Origin: Algoriphagus oliviformis
GTDB lineage: Bacteria > Bacteroidota > Bacteroidia > Cytophagales > Cyclobacteriaceae
Reading direction: 5' to 3'
NCBI RefSeq assembly: GCF_017254915.1
Contig: NZ_JAFKCT010000003.1
Location: forward strand, 434,001 to 498,000
Length of the DNA stretch: 64,000 bases
Below, piece after piece: positions 1 through 7,705 of the stretch (position 1 is the first letter of the stretch; each line of letters opens with the position of its first letter). A program made the position numbers and the translations under genes. A model generated the notes under the pieces. The model was given only the letters and a program-made list of their open reading frames with translations, made no database searches and was not told the origin of the DNA.

Positions 1-173
1 GACAGTACCTGACCCCACTTACTTTCTTTGTGATCGTCCTGCCGCTGGTATTGATTTTTGCGATAGCGAGCTGGTACCTGGTAGAGAAACCTACCCTAAA
101 GCTGAAGCAGATGACCATCCGGCAATTGAAAGCGATCCCTCTCATGCAGGCCGCCCCGAAGCAGAGGACTTAG
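1..173 (+). CDS. Acyltransferase 3 family membrane protein, C-terminal end (partial)
   Basis: Only the last 57 codons are in the window, in the frame starting at base 3, ending at a TAG. The peptide has one hydrophobic segment (FFVIVLPLVLIFAIASWYLV) followed by VEKP and a basic tail. A final membrane helix followed by a (V/L)EKP motif is typical of the end of acyltransferase-3 (OafA/YrhL-like) proteins, which transfer acyl groups to extracytoplasmic sugars. The assignment rests on this short tail alone. The gene converges on the symporter gene that ends 36 bases away on the other strand. Confidence 0.6.
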   Translation, partial: QYLTPLTFFVIVLPLVLIFAIASWYLVEKPTLKLKQMTIRQLKAIPLMQAAPKQRT

Positions 174-209
174 CCCACCTCAACGTCTTGCTTCTACCAA
201 AAGAAATCC

Positions 210-1781
210 CTACCTCCCCAGCCACCAATAGATCAGCACCGTCACCAGGCAAAGCGCCAAAGACAGGGGCTTGGCATACTTCCACTCCTGTAGGTTGAGC
301 GGGCTCCGGGAAGCCATGGCCGGAGCTGTGGACGGATACCTCAGGCTCACGAGGTACATCACGGCCAGGTTGAGCAGAAACTCTACCCCCCAGATATGGA
401 TAAAATGGATGTCTACCGCAATCCAAAAAGTAGTCACCAGATAAAACGCAAAGCCTACAAGCAAGCCCGCCTTGGCTCCCGCCGCAGACACTTTGGGAAT
501 GAAAAACCCCGCCAGCAACACCGAAGCGATTGGGATGAAAAAGATCCCGTTGAGCTGCTGCATGAGCTGATAAAGGCCCTCGGGCGCATTGGCCACCATC
601 GGGGCGATCAGGATGGACACCACGGCCAGGATCAGCGAACTTAGCTTTCCGACTTTCACCAGCTTGCTGTCCGAGGCGCTGGGCTGGATCAACTTTTTGT
701 AAATATCGAGGCTGAAAATCGTCGAGGCGGAATTGAGCACCGAATTGAAGGTACTCAATACCGCTCCCAAAACCACGGCTGCAAAAAAGCCGATGAGGCT
801 CAGGGGCAGGACTTTTTTGACCAAAACCGGATAGATAAAATCCTGGTCCGCATAGTATTGATCCCCGTAGTAATAGTAAGCAATCACGCCTGGCAGCACG
901 ATGATGAGGGGAATGAGGATTTTGAAAATCCCCGTGTAGAGCAGGCCTTTCTGCGCCTCGGCCATGTTTTTGGCTCCCAAAGCCCGCTGGACGATGGTCT
1001 GGTTCATGCCCCAGAAGTACAGCTGGTTGATCATCAATCCGGTGAAAAGCGTGCTGAAAGGCAAGACCGAATCCTCCGCTCCGATCACGTCAAACTTCTC
1101 CGGTATGGCCTCATAGACTTTGCCCAAGCCATCCGCGACGCTTCCCGCACCTATATCCCAAAGCGCAAAAACCGGAACCAGCAAGCCGCCGATCATCAGC
1201 CCGACGGCATTGATCATGTCCGAATAGGCAACGGCTTTCAGCCCTCCCAAGATCGCATAGACCGAGCCAATGACACCGATCGTGATCACCGTCAGCCAGA
1301 TCCCCTCGGTCTTCGTGATCTGAAAAACCGCTGAAACATCAAAGATGCTCTCCAAGTTGATCGCGCCGGTGTAGAGCACGATGGGCAGCAGCGTGAAGAC
1401 AAAGGAAAGCATCAGGAGCAGGGAGACGATGGTTTTGGTCGTCTCATCGTAGCGGATGGCCAGGTACTGGGGGATCGTGGCCAGCCCCAGCCGGAGGTAG
1501 ATGGGCAAAAAATACAGCGCCGCAATCACCAGGGCAATCGCCGAGGTCACCTCCCAGGCGATGATGATCATGCCGTTTTTGTAGGCCGATCCGTTCATGC
1601 CGATCAGATGCTCCGTGGAGATATTGGTCAGCAGCATGGATCCGGCGATCACTCCGCCGGTCAGGCTTCTTCCTCCGAGAAAGTACCCGTCGCGGGACCG
1701 GAGGTTTTCTTTTCTCAACTTGTACCAGGAAAACAAAGCCACAAAAAGCGTGAATCCCACGAAGGAAATAAGGGTAAGCAT
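210..1781 (-). CDS. Solute:sodium symporter (SSS family)
   Basis: This 523-residue protein has about 14 hydrophobic segments. Near the N terminus it carries GYFLGGRSLTGGVIAGSMLL and then LTNISTEHLIGMNG, which resembles the TM1 sodium-site region of vSGLT-type transporters. It should couple sodium entry to uptake of a sugar or polyol across the inner membrane. The next gene upstream on the same strand is myo-inositol oxygenase, about 170 bases away, so inositol or a related sugar acid is a reasonable guess for the substrate; this is inference from position only. A hairpin repeat lies between the two genes and could reduce read-through. The ATG at 1781 opens directly into the first membrane helix. 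Confidence 0.9.
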   Translation of the reverse strand: MLTLISFVGFTLFVALFSWYKLRKENLRSRDGYFLGGRSLTGGVIAGSMLLTNISTEHLIGMNGSAYKNGMIIIAWEVTSAIALVIAALYFLPIYLRLGLATIPQYLAIRYDETTKTIVSLLLMLSFVFTLLPIVLYTGAINLESIFDVSAVFQITKTEGIWLTVITIGVIGSVYAILGGLKAVAYSDMINAVGLMIGGLLVPVFALWDIGAGSVADGLGKVYEAIPEKFDVIGAEDSVLPFSTLFTGLMINQLYFWGMNQTIVQRALGAKNMAEAQKGLLYTGIFKILIPLIIVLPGVIAYYYYGDQYYADQDFIYPVLVKKVLPLSLIGFFAAVVLGAVLSTFNSVLNSASTIFSLDIYKKLIQPSASDSKLVKVGKLSSLILAVVSILIAPMVANAPEGLYQLMQQLNGIFFIPIASVLLAGFFIPKVSAAGAKAGLLVGFAFYLVTTFWIAVDIHFIHIWGVEFLLNLAVMYLVSLRYPSTAPAMASRSPLNLQEWKYAKPLSLALCLVTVLIYWWLGR

Positions 1782-1819
1782 GAATTGTATTTTGGGTTAG
1801 TACTCGATAAAAAAAGAAA

Positions 1820-1936
1820 AAGAGGCTTCTCAACAGGCCTGATTGTGTCAGCCTGAGCGGAGTCGAAGGCCATTTTCAGTGAATCGCATTTCGACTTCGC
1901 TCAATGTGACAAACATCAGATATGAGACAGCCTCTT
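1820..1936. repeat. Long imperfect hairpin repeat (MITE/REP-like)
   Basis: The outer arms read AAGAGGCTTCTCA on the left and, as reverse complement of the right side, AAGAGGCTGTCTCA. Inner arms pair TGTCA plus GAGCGGAGTCGAA with CGACTTCGCTC plus TGACA. Together they make an imperfect stem of about 50 bases per arm in a 117-bp element. It sits between two same-strand genes. A related shorter unit is at 3754-3800. It could act as a terminator or be a non-autonomous mobile repeat. Confidence 0.7.
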
Positions 1937-1950
1937 CGGGTCGGTGGCTC

Positions 1951-2832
1951 TTAAAACCTCAATGTCGCCGGCAGGTACTTGGCTACCAAATCCTCATAGT
2001 AGGGCTTCAGCGCCTTGGCATCCGGCGGCACAGGCACTTTGGAGTAGAGATCGTAGGGGTTGAACTTGTCCACCCATATAAACATTTCCCGGTCATGGTC
2101 GCTGAGCAGATGATCGTAGGCATTTTCCCGATGCTGGGCATAGAAAGAATGGTAGCGGATCATATAAAGCGCCGGTTCAGGCATATAATCCTTGACCATT
2201 TGATACAGGTACTCGTCGTGTCCCCAGGACATCTTCACTTGGTCCAGCCCGCAGTGGTGGCTGTAAACCCCGTACTTGGTATTGTAGCGCCCGTCGGTAG
2301 AGTCCGGATTTCTGTCAAAAAACTCCGGATACACGATCCTGTCCGAGTGTGCACATCCCACAGGAAAGGTGTCTCCCACCACCGCCCACTGCGGCTCTCC
2401 AAAGAGACACAGCACTTTTCCCAAGTCATGGATAAAGCCCGTCAGCACAAACCAATCCGGATGTCCATCCGCACGGATCGCCTCGGAAGTCTGGAGCAAG
2501 TGCTGCAGCTGGTCAAGGTTGGTATCGGGATCGGAATCATCCACCAGGGTATTGAGGAAGCTGACCGCATCCCAAAAGGGCATTTCCTTCTTTTCAAACT
2601 TCAAAAACTCCCTTTCCTTTTCTACCACAAAATCGTAGGTCTGGTAGGTATGGTTGAGCTTGTAGAATTCGCGCACCGTATCCACCCGCTCGGAGTCGTG
2701 GTAGTTGCGATAGTCGTCCTTGGCCTTGGCTTGCTTGTCTTTGGGCTCGGGATATCGGGTGAGCAGGTCGTCCTCCCAGTCCTCGATGGATTGGAGGGGA
2801 GCGATTTCAGATTGAGGGAGCTTGGTTTTCAT
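1951..2832 (-). CDS. myo-Inositol oxygenase
   Basis: The protein (293 residues from this start) matches myo-inositol oxygenase along its whole length. The enzyme uses a di-iron centre to cleave myo-inositol with O2, giving D-glucuronate. Visible family motifs are FIHDLGKVL (iron ligands HD), [27 protein letters not shown] and [11 protein letters not shown]. Length is close to the roughly 285 residues of the animal enzymes. The open frame extends upstream to an ATG at 2889, but that lies inside a strong palindrome, so I prefer the ATG at 2832 (2859 is possible). No other inositol genes are nearby; the adjacent SSS symporter may supply the substrate. Product glucuronate would enter uronate catabolism. 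Confidence 0.93.
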   Translation of the reverse strand: MKTKLPQSEIAPLQSIEDWEDDLLTRYPEPKDKQAKAKDDYRNYHDSERVDTVREFYKLNHTYQTYDFVVEKEREFLKFEKKEMPFWDAVSFLNTLVDDSDPDTNLDQLQHLLQTSEAIRADGHPDWFVLTGFIHDLGKVLCLFGEPQWAVVGDTFPVGCAHSDRIVYPEFFDRNPDSTDGRYNTKYGVYSHHCGLDQVKMSWGHDEYLYQMVKDYMPEPALYMIRYHSFYAQHRENAYDHLLSDHDREMFIWVDKFNPYDLYSKVPVPPDAKALKPYYEDLVAKYLPATLRF

Positions 2833-2877
2833 ATGATCATGCGTTGTTTTTATGGCCATATGGAATCTCGCATGGAT

Positions 2878-2904
2878 TGTAAACATCACGTTGCGGTGTT
2901 TACA
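2878..2904. promoter_or_regulatory. 27-bp palindromic operator upstream of inositol oxygenase
   Basis: The arms are TGTAAACATCAC and GCGGTGTTTACA, matching at 10 of 12 positions when one is reverse-complemented, with perfect outer octamers TGTAAACA/TGTTTACA around a short centre. It lies 45 bases before the preferred inositol oxygenase start. The size and symmetry suit a dimeric sugar-responsive regulator (LacI or GntR class); no such regulator is encoded in the window. Confidence 0.6.
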
Positions 2905-3122
2905 TCCTGCTAGATTTCATGGGTTTATTGATCGAAGGGGAATATAGAAACAAAAAGCGCTTATCTGCAAGCCATTGAAACACAAACAAGCTATCGGAGA
3001 GTGAAACACAAAATAGCCTATGGTTTTTCACCTGTAAAACGGCGACGACTTTCTGATTACATAAAAAGCAGGACTGAAAAAACTTGGCTGATTTCATGAA
3101 AATGCTTTCCTAAAAGCAGAAA

Positions 3123-3159
3123 CAACTTGTACAGCATTTCGTACAAGTTGCTACATTTG
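3123..3159 (+). promoter_or_regulatory. Promoter and palindromic operator of the yefM-yoeB operon
   Basis: A perfect inverted repeat, CAACTTGTAC (3123-3132) and GTACAAGTTG (3141-3150), is followed immediately by TACATTTG (3152-3159), which fits the Bacteroidota -7 consensus TAnnTTTG. A TTG at 3127 lies 22 bases upstream of it. The left arm contains the hexamer TGTACA, the known core recognised by YefM-YoeB complexes. The palindrome therefore occupies the promoter, as expected for autorepression. Confidence 0.75.
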
Positions 3160-3176
3160 TAAAAACCCTGAAAATC

Positions 3177-3431
3177 ATGGAAGTCACGACCTACTCCAAA
3201 TTCCGCGAAAACATGAAGTCCTACCTGGACAATGTCGTCAACGACCAGCGCCCGCTCTACGTCACCCGAGCCAATGGCGAAGACGTGGTCGTCCTATCCA
3301 AGTCCGACTACGAAGGCCTGCAGGAGACCTACTACCTGATGAGCAGCCCAAAAAATGCGGAGAGGCTACTTCGGGCAATTGACGAAGCAAACAGAGGTCT
3401 TGGCGTGAAAAGAGACCTTATCGAACTCTGA
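3177..3431 (+). CDS. yefM: YefM/Phd-family antitoxin
   Basis: This 84-residue protein begins MEVTTYSKFRENMKSYLDNV and continues with YVTRANGEDVVVLSKSDYEGLQETYYL, the typical Phd/YefM fold whose N-terminal half binds DNA. The C-terminal part (AERLLRAIDEANRG) is the usual toxin-binding tail. It neutralises the YoeB RNase encoded 10 bases downstream and should repress its own promoter together with the toxin. The TGTACA-containing palindrome just upstream supports that. Confidence 0.93.
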   Translation: MEVTTYSKFRENMKSYLDNVVNDQRPLYVTRANGEDVVVLSKSDYEGLQETYYLMSSPKNAERLLRAIDEANRGLGVKRDLIEL

Positions 3432-3441
3432 GCCTCCTGCC

Positions 3442-3696
3442 ATGTACATTATTTTTTTATCTACAGGATGGGAGGATTACCAGTATTGGATTGAGACAGA
3501 CGTGAAGTTTCTCAAAAAAATCAACAAGCTCATCAAAGAATGCCAACGGACTCCTTTTCATGGAACGGGAAAACCTGAACCGTTGAAAAACGAACTGTCA
3601 GGCTGGTGGTCGCGAAGGATAGACCGGGAGCATCGACTCGTGTACCGGGTGAAGGACGGTGCGCTGGAGATCGCCCAGTGCAGGCACCATTACTGA
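3442..3696 (+). CDS. yoeB: YoeB-family ribosome-dependent mRNA endonuclease toxin
   Basis: The 84 residues match YoeB in length. The residues known to be catalytic in E. coli YoeB sit at the same numbers: Glu46 in GKPEPLK, Arg65 in DREHRLVYRV, and His83-Tyr84 at the C terminus (CRHHY). It should cleave mRNA in the ribosomal A site when free of antitoxin. Nothing suggests inactivation. It forms a two-gene operon with yefM. Confidence 0.95.
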   Translation: MYIIFLSTGWEDYQYWIETDVKFLKKINKLIKECQRTPFHGTGKPEPLKNELSGWWSRRIDREHRLVYRVKDGALEIAQCRHHY

Positions 3697-3753
3697 GTTT
3701 TTGCTTCACCCGCCCTTCTTTTCTCCGTAGTTCCACAAAAAACACGGAACATG

Positions 3754-3800
3754 TGTCAGTCCGAGCGGAGTCGAGGACTCTTCGGCTGCGCTCAGGGACA
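3754..3800. repeat. Short GAGCGGAGTCGA-type palindromic repeat
   Basis: The sequence starts TGTCAGTCCGAGCGGAGTCG and ends CTGCGCTCAGGGACA, so the ends can pair. It shares GAGCGGAGTCGA and a TGTCA end with the larger element at 1820-1936. It lies between the convergent yoeB and S24-regulator genes and may act as a bidirectional terminator. Confidence 0.55.
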
Positions 3801-3847
3801 AAAAAAAACCTCCAGACCAAAGCCCACCCCTTCACATTAAGATTATT

Positions 3848-4654
3848 TCACTGCGTTCGTAAGGTCGAAATCTCCGCCTGCATCTTGGCCATCATCCGCA
3901 TGAGCTGCCGCATATCGCCTTCCTGCTCGGGTATCTCCCGGCTGGTGTAGGCATAAAAAGCCCAAATCTCCAGCACTTCCTCCACCGGTACTAAGTAGGG
4001 TTCAAAAAGTGGATTGAGCGACTTGAGCAGCACCTTCCCATCCTGTCCCAAAGTCACCAGCTTGAAGACAAAATCCTGGCTTTCCCTCAAGATCACGATG
4101 CAGGGCGTGTCCGGCTTGAGCGAGGCCCAGTCCGCGACAAACTGCGCCACCACGTCGCTCCCCTCGGGGATAGGCTCCATGGAATCGCCCGTGGTGGGAA
4201 AAATCCGAAACGTCCCGCCAGCCGGCAGATTGGGCAATGAATACTTCGGCAGGGCTGCGATAAACTCCGGATCGTTATAACCCGTGCGGTAGCCGGCCTT
4301 AGCCTTGACGGGTACGTACTCCACATTCTCGTTGTTATTTCGATCCACGCTGATAGCCAGCACGCGCAGGTTGCCGCCACGGATATAGACGTCGTTCCCC
4401 GCCTCCAGCTCCCGCAGTTTCAGCTCGCCCAGCTTGGATAGTTCCACTCGGACCAGGCTGTCCAGACTGATCCCAAACAGCTCCGACACCCCAATGAGGT
4501 CGTCCATCACCGGCGACTTGGTCTGTCCTGACTCCAGCGCGTTGACTTTGGAGCGGGTCGCACCCAGCCTCTCGGCCAAGTCCTGCTGTGTCAGCTTGCG
4601 TCGCTCCCGGAGAAACCTCAGGTTCTCCGCAAAGAAAATGGTTGACTTTGCCAT
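3848..4654 (-). CDS. LexA-like XRE/S24 transcriptional repressor (candidate SOS regulator)
   Basis: The 268-residue protein has an XRE helix-turn-helix at about residues 10-65 (LTQQDLAERLGATRSKVNAL) and an S24 peptidase-like domain at about 115-240. The residues needed for LexA-type self-cleavage are present: an Ala120-Gly121 bond in KAKAGYRTGY, Ser158 in TTGDSMEP and Lys198 in DFVFKLV. Spacing is close to that of LexA. A short tail (MRQLMRMMAKMQAEI) looks helical. It is divergent from imuA-imuB-dnaE2, with two palindromes in the 70-base gap, so it probably represses both itself and the mutasome until DNA damage triggers cleavage. The control link is inferred from position and sites. Confidence 0.88.
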   Translation of the reverse strand: MAKSTIFFAENLRFLRERRKLTQQDLAERLGATRSKVNALESGQTKSPVMDDLIGVSELFGISLDSLVRVELSKLGELKLRELEAGNDVYIRGGNLRVLAISVDRNNNENVEYVPVKAKAGYRTGYNDPEFIAALPKYSLPNLPAGGTFRIFPTTGDSMEPIPEGSDVVAQFVADWASLKPDTPCIVILRESQDFVFKLVTLGQDGKVLLKSLNPLFEPYLVPVEEVLEIWAFYAYTSREIPEQEGDMRQLMRMMAKMQAEISTLRTQ

Positions 4655-4657
4655 GTG

Positions 4658-4704
4658 TTATTGATATTATTAGAGTCAATAATTTGACATGATTAGTGTC
4701 AAAT
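4658..4704. promoter_or_regulatory. Two palindromic operators between the S24 repressor and imuA
   Basis: Site 1 is TTATTGA (4658-4664) paired with TCAATAA (4676-4682). Site 2 is ATTTGACA (4682-4689) paired with TGTCAAAT (4697-4704). Their centres are 23 bases apart, about two helical turns. Both share a TTGA/TCAA core. They fill the divergent gap next to both start sites and are the natural binding sites for the adjacent S24 repressor. Confidence 0.7.
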
Positions 4705-4724
4705 ATAAAGGAAGGAGGGATAGT

Positions 4725-5471
4725 ATGAAAACATTAGCGGACAAAAATGAGGCAATCCGCCAGCTCAAGGCAAAAATCATGGAACTGGAAGGCTTCAGCT
4801 CTTCTCCCAAGCTTCCTGCGGACTCCCTTGGCTTAGGCGCTTTTGAATCGGCCTTCCCCGGCGGCAGCTTTCCTCTGGGCACGGTGCACGAGTTTATCAG
4901 CCTCCATCCGGCCGATGCCGCCTCCACCAACGGATTTATCTCCGGCCTCTTGGCCTCCTTGGTACGCCAAGGCGGTTTTTGCCTCTGGGTCAGCAATCGG
5001 CGCAGCATTTTCCCCCCTGGCTTGAAGCGCTTCGGCATAGCCCCCGAGCGGGTCATCTTCATCGATCTCAAAAAGGAAAAAGACGTGCTCTGGGCCATGG
5101 AACTGGGCCTAAAGTGCAGCAGTCTCTCCGCTGTGGTCGGCGAACTGCAGGAACTCAGCTTCACCGAGTCCCAACGTCTACAGCTGGCTGTGGAGCAAAG
5201 CAAGGTCACCGGACTCCTCCACCGCCATCATCCCAAATACCAGCATGCCCTGGCCTGTACCACGCGCTGGAAGATCGTCTCCCTGGGCAGCCACTTGCCG
5301 GAGGGAATGCCGGGGGTGGGCTTTCCCACTTGGCAAGTCTCCCTGCTAAAAGTCAGAAACGGCCGGCCTGGGGAATGGAAAATGGAATGGAAAGAAGGCC
5401 GCTTCCAGCCTTTTGCCCCTCGAGAATCCCGCAAGCAAGTTCACTTATCCCGAGAGCAACACTATGCCTAG
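4725..5471 (+). CDS. imuA: ImuA-like SOS mutagenesis protein
   Basis: This 248-residue protein is a RecA-like ImuA homologue, recognised by its position before imuB and by features such as FPGGSFPLGTVHEFI, ASLVRQGGFCLWVSNRR and VIFIDLKKEKDVLWAMELGL. A good Walker A motif is not evident. ImuA supports translesion synthesis by the ImuB-DnaE2 mutasome. The open frame extends upstream to an ATG at 4689, but that codon lies inside operator 2. The ATG at 4725 has a strong AGGAGG-like ribosome site (4713-4719) six bases away and is chosen here. The stop overlaps imuB by 8 bases, indicating coupling. Confidence 0.85.
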   Translation: MKTLADKNEAIRQLKAKIMELEGFSSSPKLPADSLGLGAFESAFPGGSFPLGTVHEFISLHPADAASTNGFISGLLASLVRQGGFCLWVSNRRSIFPPGLKRFGIAPERVIFIDLKKEKDVLWAMELGLKCSSLSAVVGELQELSFTESQRLQLAVEQSKVTGLLHRHHPKYQHALACTTRWKIVSLGSHLPEGMPGVGFPTWQVSLLKVRNGRPGEWKMEWKEGRFQPFAPRESRKQVHLSREQHYA

Positions 5472-6957
5472 GCGTTTTCTTTCCCTTTGGCTCCCCTACC
5501 TGCTCACGGATCGGCAGGTCATCCGACAGCCCGAGCTTCGGGATCGGGCCTTTGTCTTTGCCGACAAGCAGCGAGGTAGGATGACCATCTCTGCCGCGAG
5601 CATTCCCGCGGTGTCTCTTGACATACGTCCGGGGATGGCCGTGGCCGACGCGAGGGCTTTGCAGCCGGAGCTTTTGGTCTTGCCCTACAAACCCGGACGG
5701 GAAGAAAAACTCCTCCAAGGCCTCGCAGACTGGTGTCTTTGCTACACCCCAGTCGTGGTAATCGACGCTCCCGATGGGCTCGTGCTGGAGATCTCGGGCT
5801 GTCCCCATCTTTGGGGAGGGGAAAAACCCTACCTCGAAAGCCTCATTTCCACCCTTCAAGCCAAGGGATATCAGGGCAAGGCCGCGATAGCCGACACCAT
5901 CGCCTCGGCCTGGGCGATGGCGCGCTATGGAGGACAAAGCATCATTCCTCCCGCGCAGCAGCGGGAAGCCCTCCTTTCCCTACCCCCTGCTTCGCTCCGT
6001 CTGGAATCGCAGACGCTGGACCGGATGGAGAAATTGGGCTTTACCCAGATCGGGCAATTTATCGACATTCCCACCCCTACGCTCCGCAGGCGCTTTGGCG
6101 AAGCTACCCTCCAGAGGCTGGGACAGGCTCTGGGCAGCGCACACGAAACGCTTGACCCCATCCTTCCCAAGGAGCCCTATCTGGAGCGACTGCCCTGTCT
6201 GGAGCCTGTTCGTACGGCTCCGGGGATCAAAATCGCGCTGGAAGAGCTACTGAAAACCATTTGCCAAAGGCTTACCAAGGAGAAGAAAGGCATGCGAAAA
6301 GGCATCTTCCGGGGACATCGCCTGGACGGCAAAGTCGAGGAGGTCTCCATCGGCACACACATGCCCTCGCATCATCCCGAGCACTTGCTTCGGCTTTTTG
6401 AGCTCAAAATCCCCTTGATCGAACCGGATCTGGGCATCGAGCTCTTTGAGTTGGAAGCCTTGCTGGTGGAAAAAATCAGCGAAACGCAGGAGTCGCTCTG
6501 GCACAGCGCCGGGGACGATGTCACGGCCTTGGCTGAGCTCTTGGACAAAATGGCCGGCAAGATGGGAGCCCAGACCATCCACCGCTACCTGCCGCAAGAG
6601 CAGCACTGGCCGGAGCATTCGATCCGGGAAGCAGTCTCCCTGGAGGATAAACCAAGCACGGACTGGGACAGCCAGCGCCCCCGGCCGCTCCACCTCCTTG
6701 CTTCCCCGGAGCGGATCGACGTGATGGTGCCTTTGCCGGATTATCCGCCTTTGCACTTTCGCTACCGCGGGGAAATCCTGCGCGTGGCCAAAGCCGACGG
6801 CCCCGAGCGCATCGAGCAGGAGTGGTGGTTGCAATCCGGTCCGCCCCGGGACTACTATGTGATCGAGGATGAAAACGGCAAGCGCTACTGGCTCTTTCGG
6901 CTGGGAATTTACGGCAAAGAAGATCCCAAGTGGTTTATCCATGGCTTCTTTGCTTAG
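5464..6957 (+). CDS. imuB: ImuB, catalytically inactive Y-family polymerase-like protein
   Basis: The 497-residue protein starts MPRRFLSLWLPYLLTDRQVI and keeps the Y-family fold (RPGMAVADARALQPEL, DGLVLEISGCPHLWGGE, helix-hairpin-helix near LGFTQIGQFIDIPTPTLRRRF). The acidic metal-binding residues of active Y polymerases are missing: the first motif reads SLWLPYL, not FxDxDxFY, and the SxDE motif is replaced by IDAPDGL. This is the known ImuB condition; it acts as an adaptor linking DnaE2 to the clamp and ImuA. The start at 5464 overlaps the imuA stop. The C terminus (GIYGKEDPKWFIHGFFA) matches the family's usual end. Confidence 0.92.
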   Translation: MPRRFLSLWLPYLLTDRQVIRQPELRDRAFVFADKQRGRMTISAASIPAVSLDIRPGMAVADARALQPELLVLPYKPGREEKLLQGLADWCLCYTPVVVIDAPDGLVLEISGCPHLWGGEKPYLESLISTLQAKGYQGKAAIADTIASAWAMARYGGQSIIPPAQQREALLSLPPASLRLESQTLDRMEKLGFTQIGQFIDIPTPTLRRRFGEATLQRLGQALGSAHETLDPILPKEPYLERLPCLEPVRTAPGIKIALEELLKTICQRLTKEKKGMRKGIFRGHRLDGKVEEVSIGTHMPSHHPEHLLRLFELKIPLIEPDLGIELFELEALLVEKISETQESLWHSAGDDVTALAELLDKMAGKMGAQTIHRYLPQEQHWPEHSIREAVSLEDKPSTDWDSQRPRPLHLLASPERIDVMVPLPDYPPLHFRYRGEILRVAKADGPERIEQEWWLQSGPPRDYYVIEDENGKRYWLFRLGIYGKEDPKWFIHGFFA

Positions 6958-7003
6958 TGAAAAATTTACCACAGAGAGCCGGAGGAATTGGAGAGAAAAA
7001 AAA

Positions 7004-7501
7004 CACTCTGCGAAACCTTTGCGTGCTCAGCGTCTTTGCGGTGAATCATGCGCGAAGCGCAAAAAACAGCCGCCCCAAGTGGTTTTGGCTTGGCTTGACG
7101 GAAAAAGCTTTCACCACAGAGTGCACCGAGAAATGGGAGAAAAGCTTCGCGTCTTAGCGCCTCCGCTAGAATTATTTTCTCGCAAAGACGGAAAGTCGCA
7201 AAGAATAAAAAAACGTCCAGCTTCTGGAGAAGAAGGACAGCGAAAAGGAGAAGAACCACTCTGCGAAACCTTTGCGTGCTCAGCGTCTTAGCGGTGAATC
7301 ATGCGCGAAGTGCAAAAAACAGCCGCCCCAAGTGGTTTTGGCTTGGCTTGACGGAGAATCCTTTCACCACAGAGTGCACCGAGAAATGGGAGAAAAGCTT
7401 CGCGTCTTAGTGCCTCCGCGAGAAAAAAGCCCTCGAGAGACAGGAAGATGCAAAGAATCAGAAAAGTGTCCAGCTTCTGGAGAAGCAGGACAGCGGAAAG
7501 G
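7004..7501. repeat. Two tandem 253-bp repeat units between imuB and dnaE2
   Basis: The block from 7004 (CACTCTGCGAAACCTTTGCG) recurs from 7257 with few differences; 7004-7170 and 7257-7423 are nearly identical, and the tails around CAGCTTCTGGAGAAG also match. A third partial tail is near 7600-7640. The motifs TTTCACCACAGAGTGCACCGAG and CTCTGCGAAACCTTTGCGT are rotated forms of intergenic repeats common in bacterial genomes. The whole 6958-7705 gap holds only these repeats plus a palindrome (CCTGCC...GGCAGG) near 7557; open frames in it are repeat artefacts. Confidence 0.85.
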
Positions 7502-7705
7502 CATCGAAAAACACGATCTCCATGCTGTGGTAATCTGTGACTTTATCTGTGAAAACCTGCCTGCGGCCGGCAGGTCTGCGGGAGATTTTAAAAACAAAAG
7601 AGGAAAGTCCAGCCGCCGGAGAAGCAGGACAACCGAAATAACAGCGGAAACGCCCTCCCTTTTCTCCCGCCCTCTGTGGTAAAAAAAATAGCAGTAAAAA
7701 GCAAC

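Noticed and set aside
1843..2913. 356-residue plus-strand open frame over the inositol oxygenase gene
   Set aside because: It starts in a hairpin repeat and is antisense to a well-supported enzyme.
7004..7501. Possible CRISPR array
   Set aside because: The units are about 253 bases with only two copies and no short repeat/spacer pattern or cas genes.
7272..7682. 136-residue and similar frames in the imuB-dnaE2 gap
   Set aside because: They are translations of the tandem repeat units.
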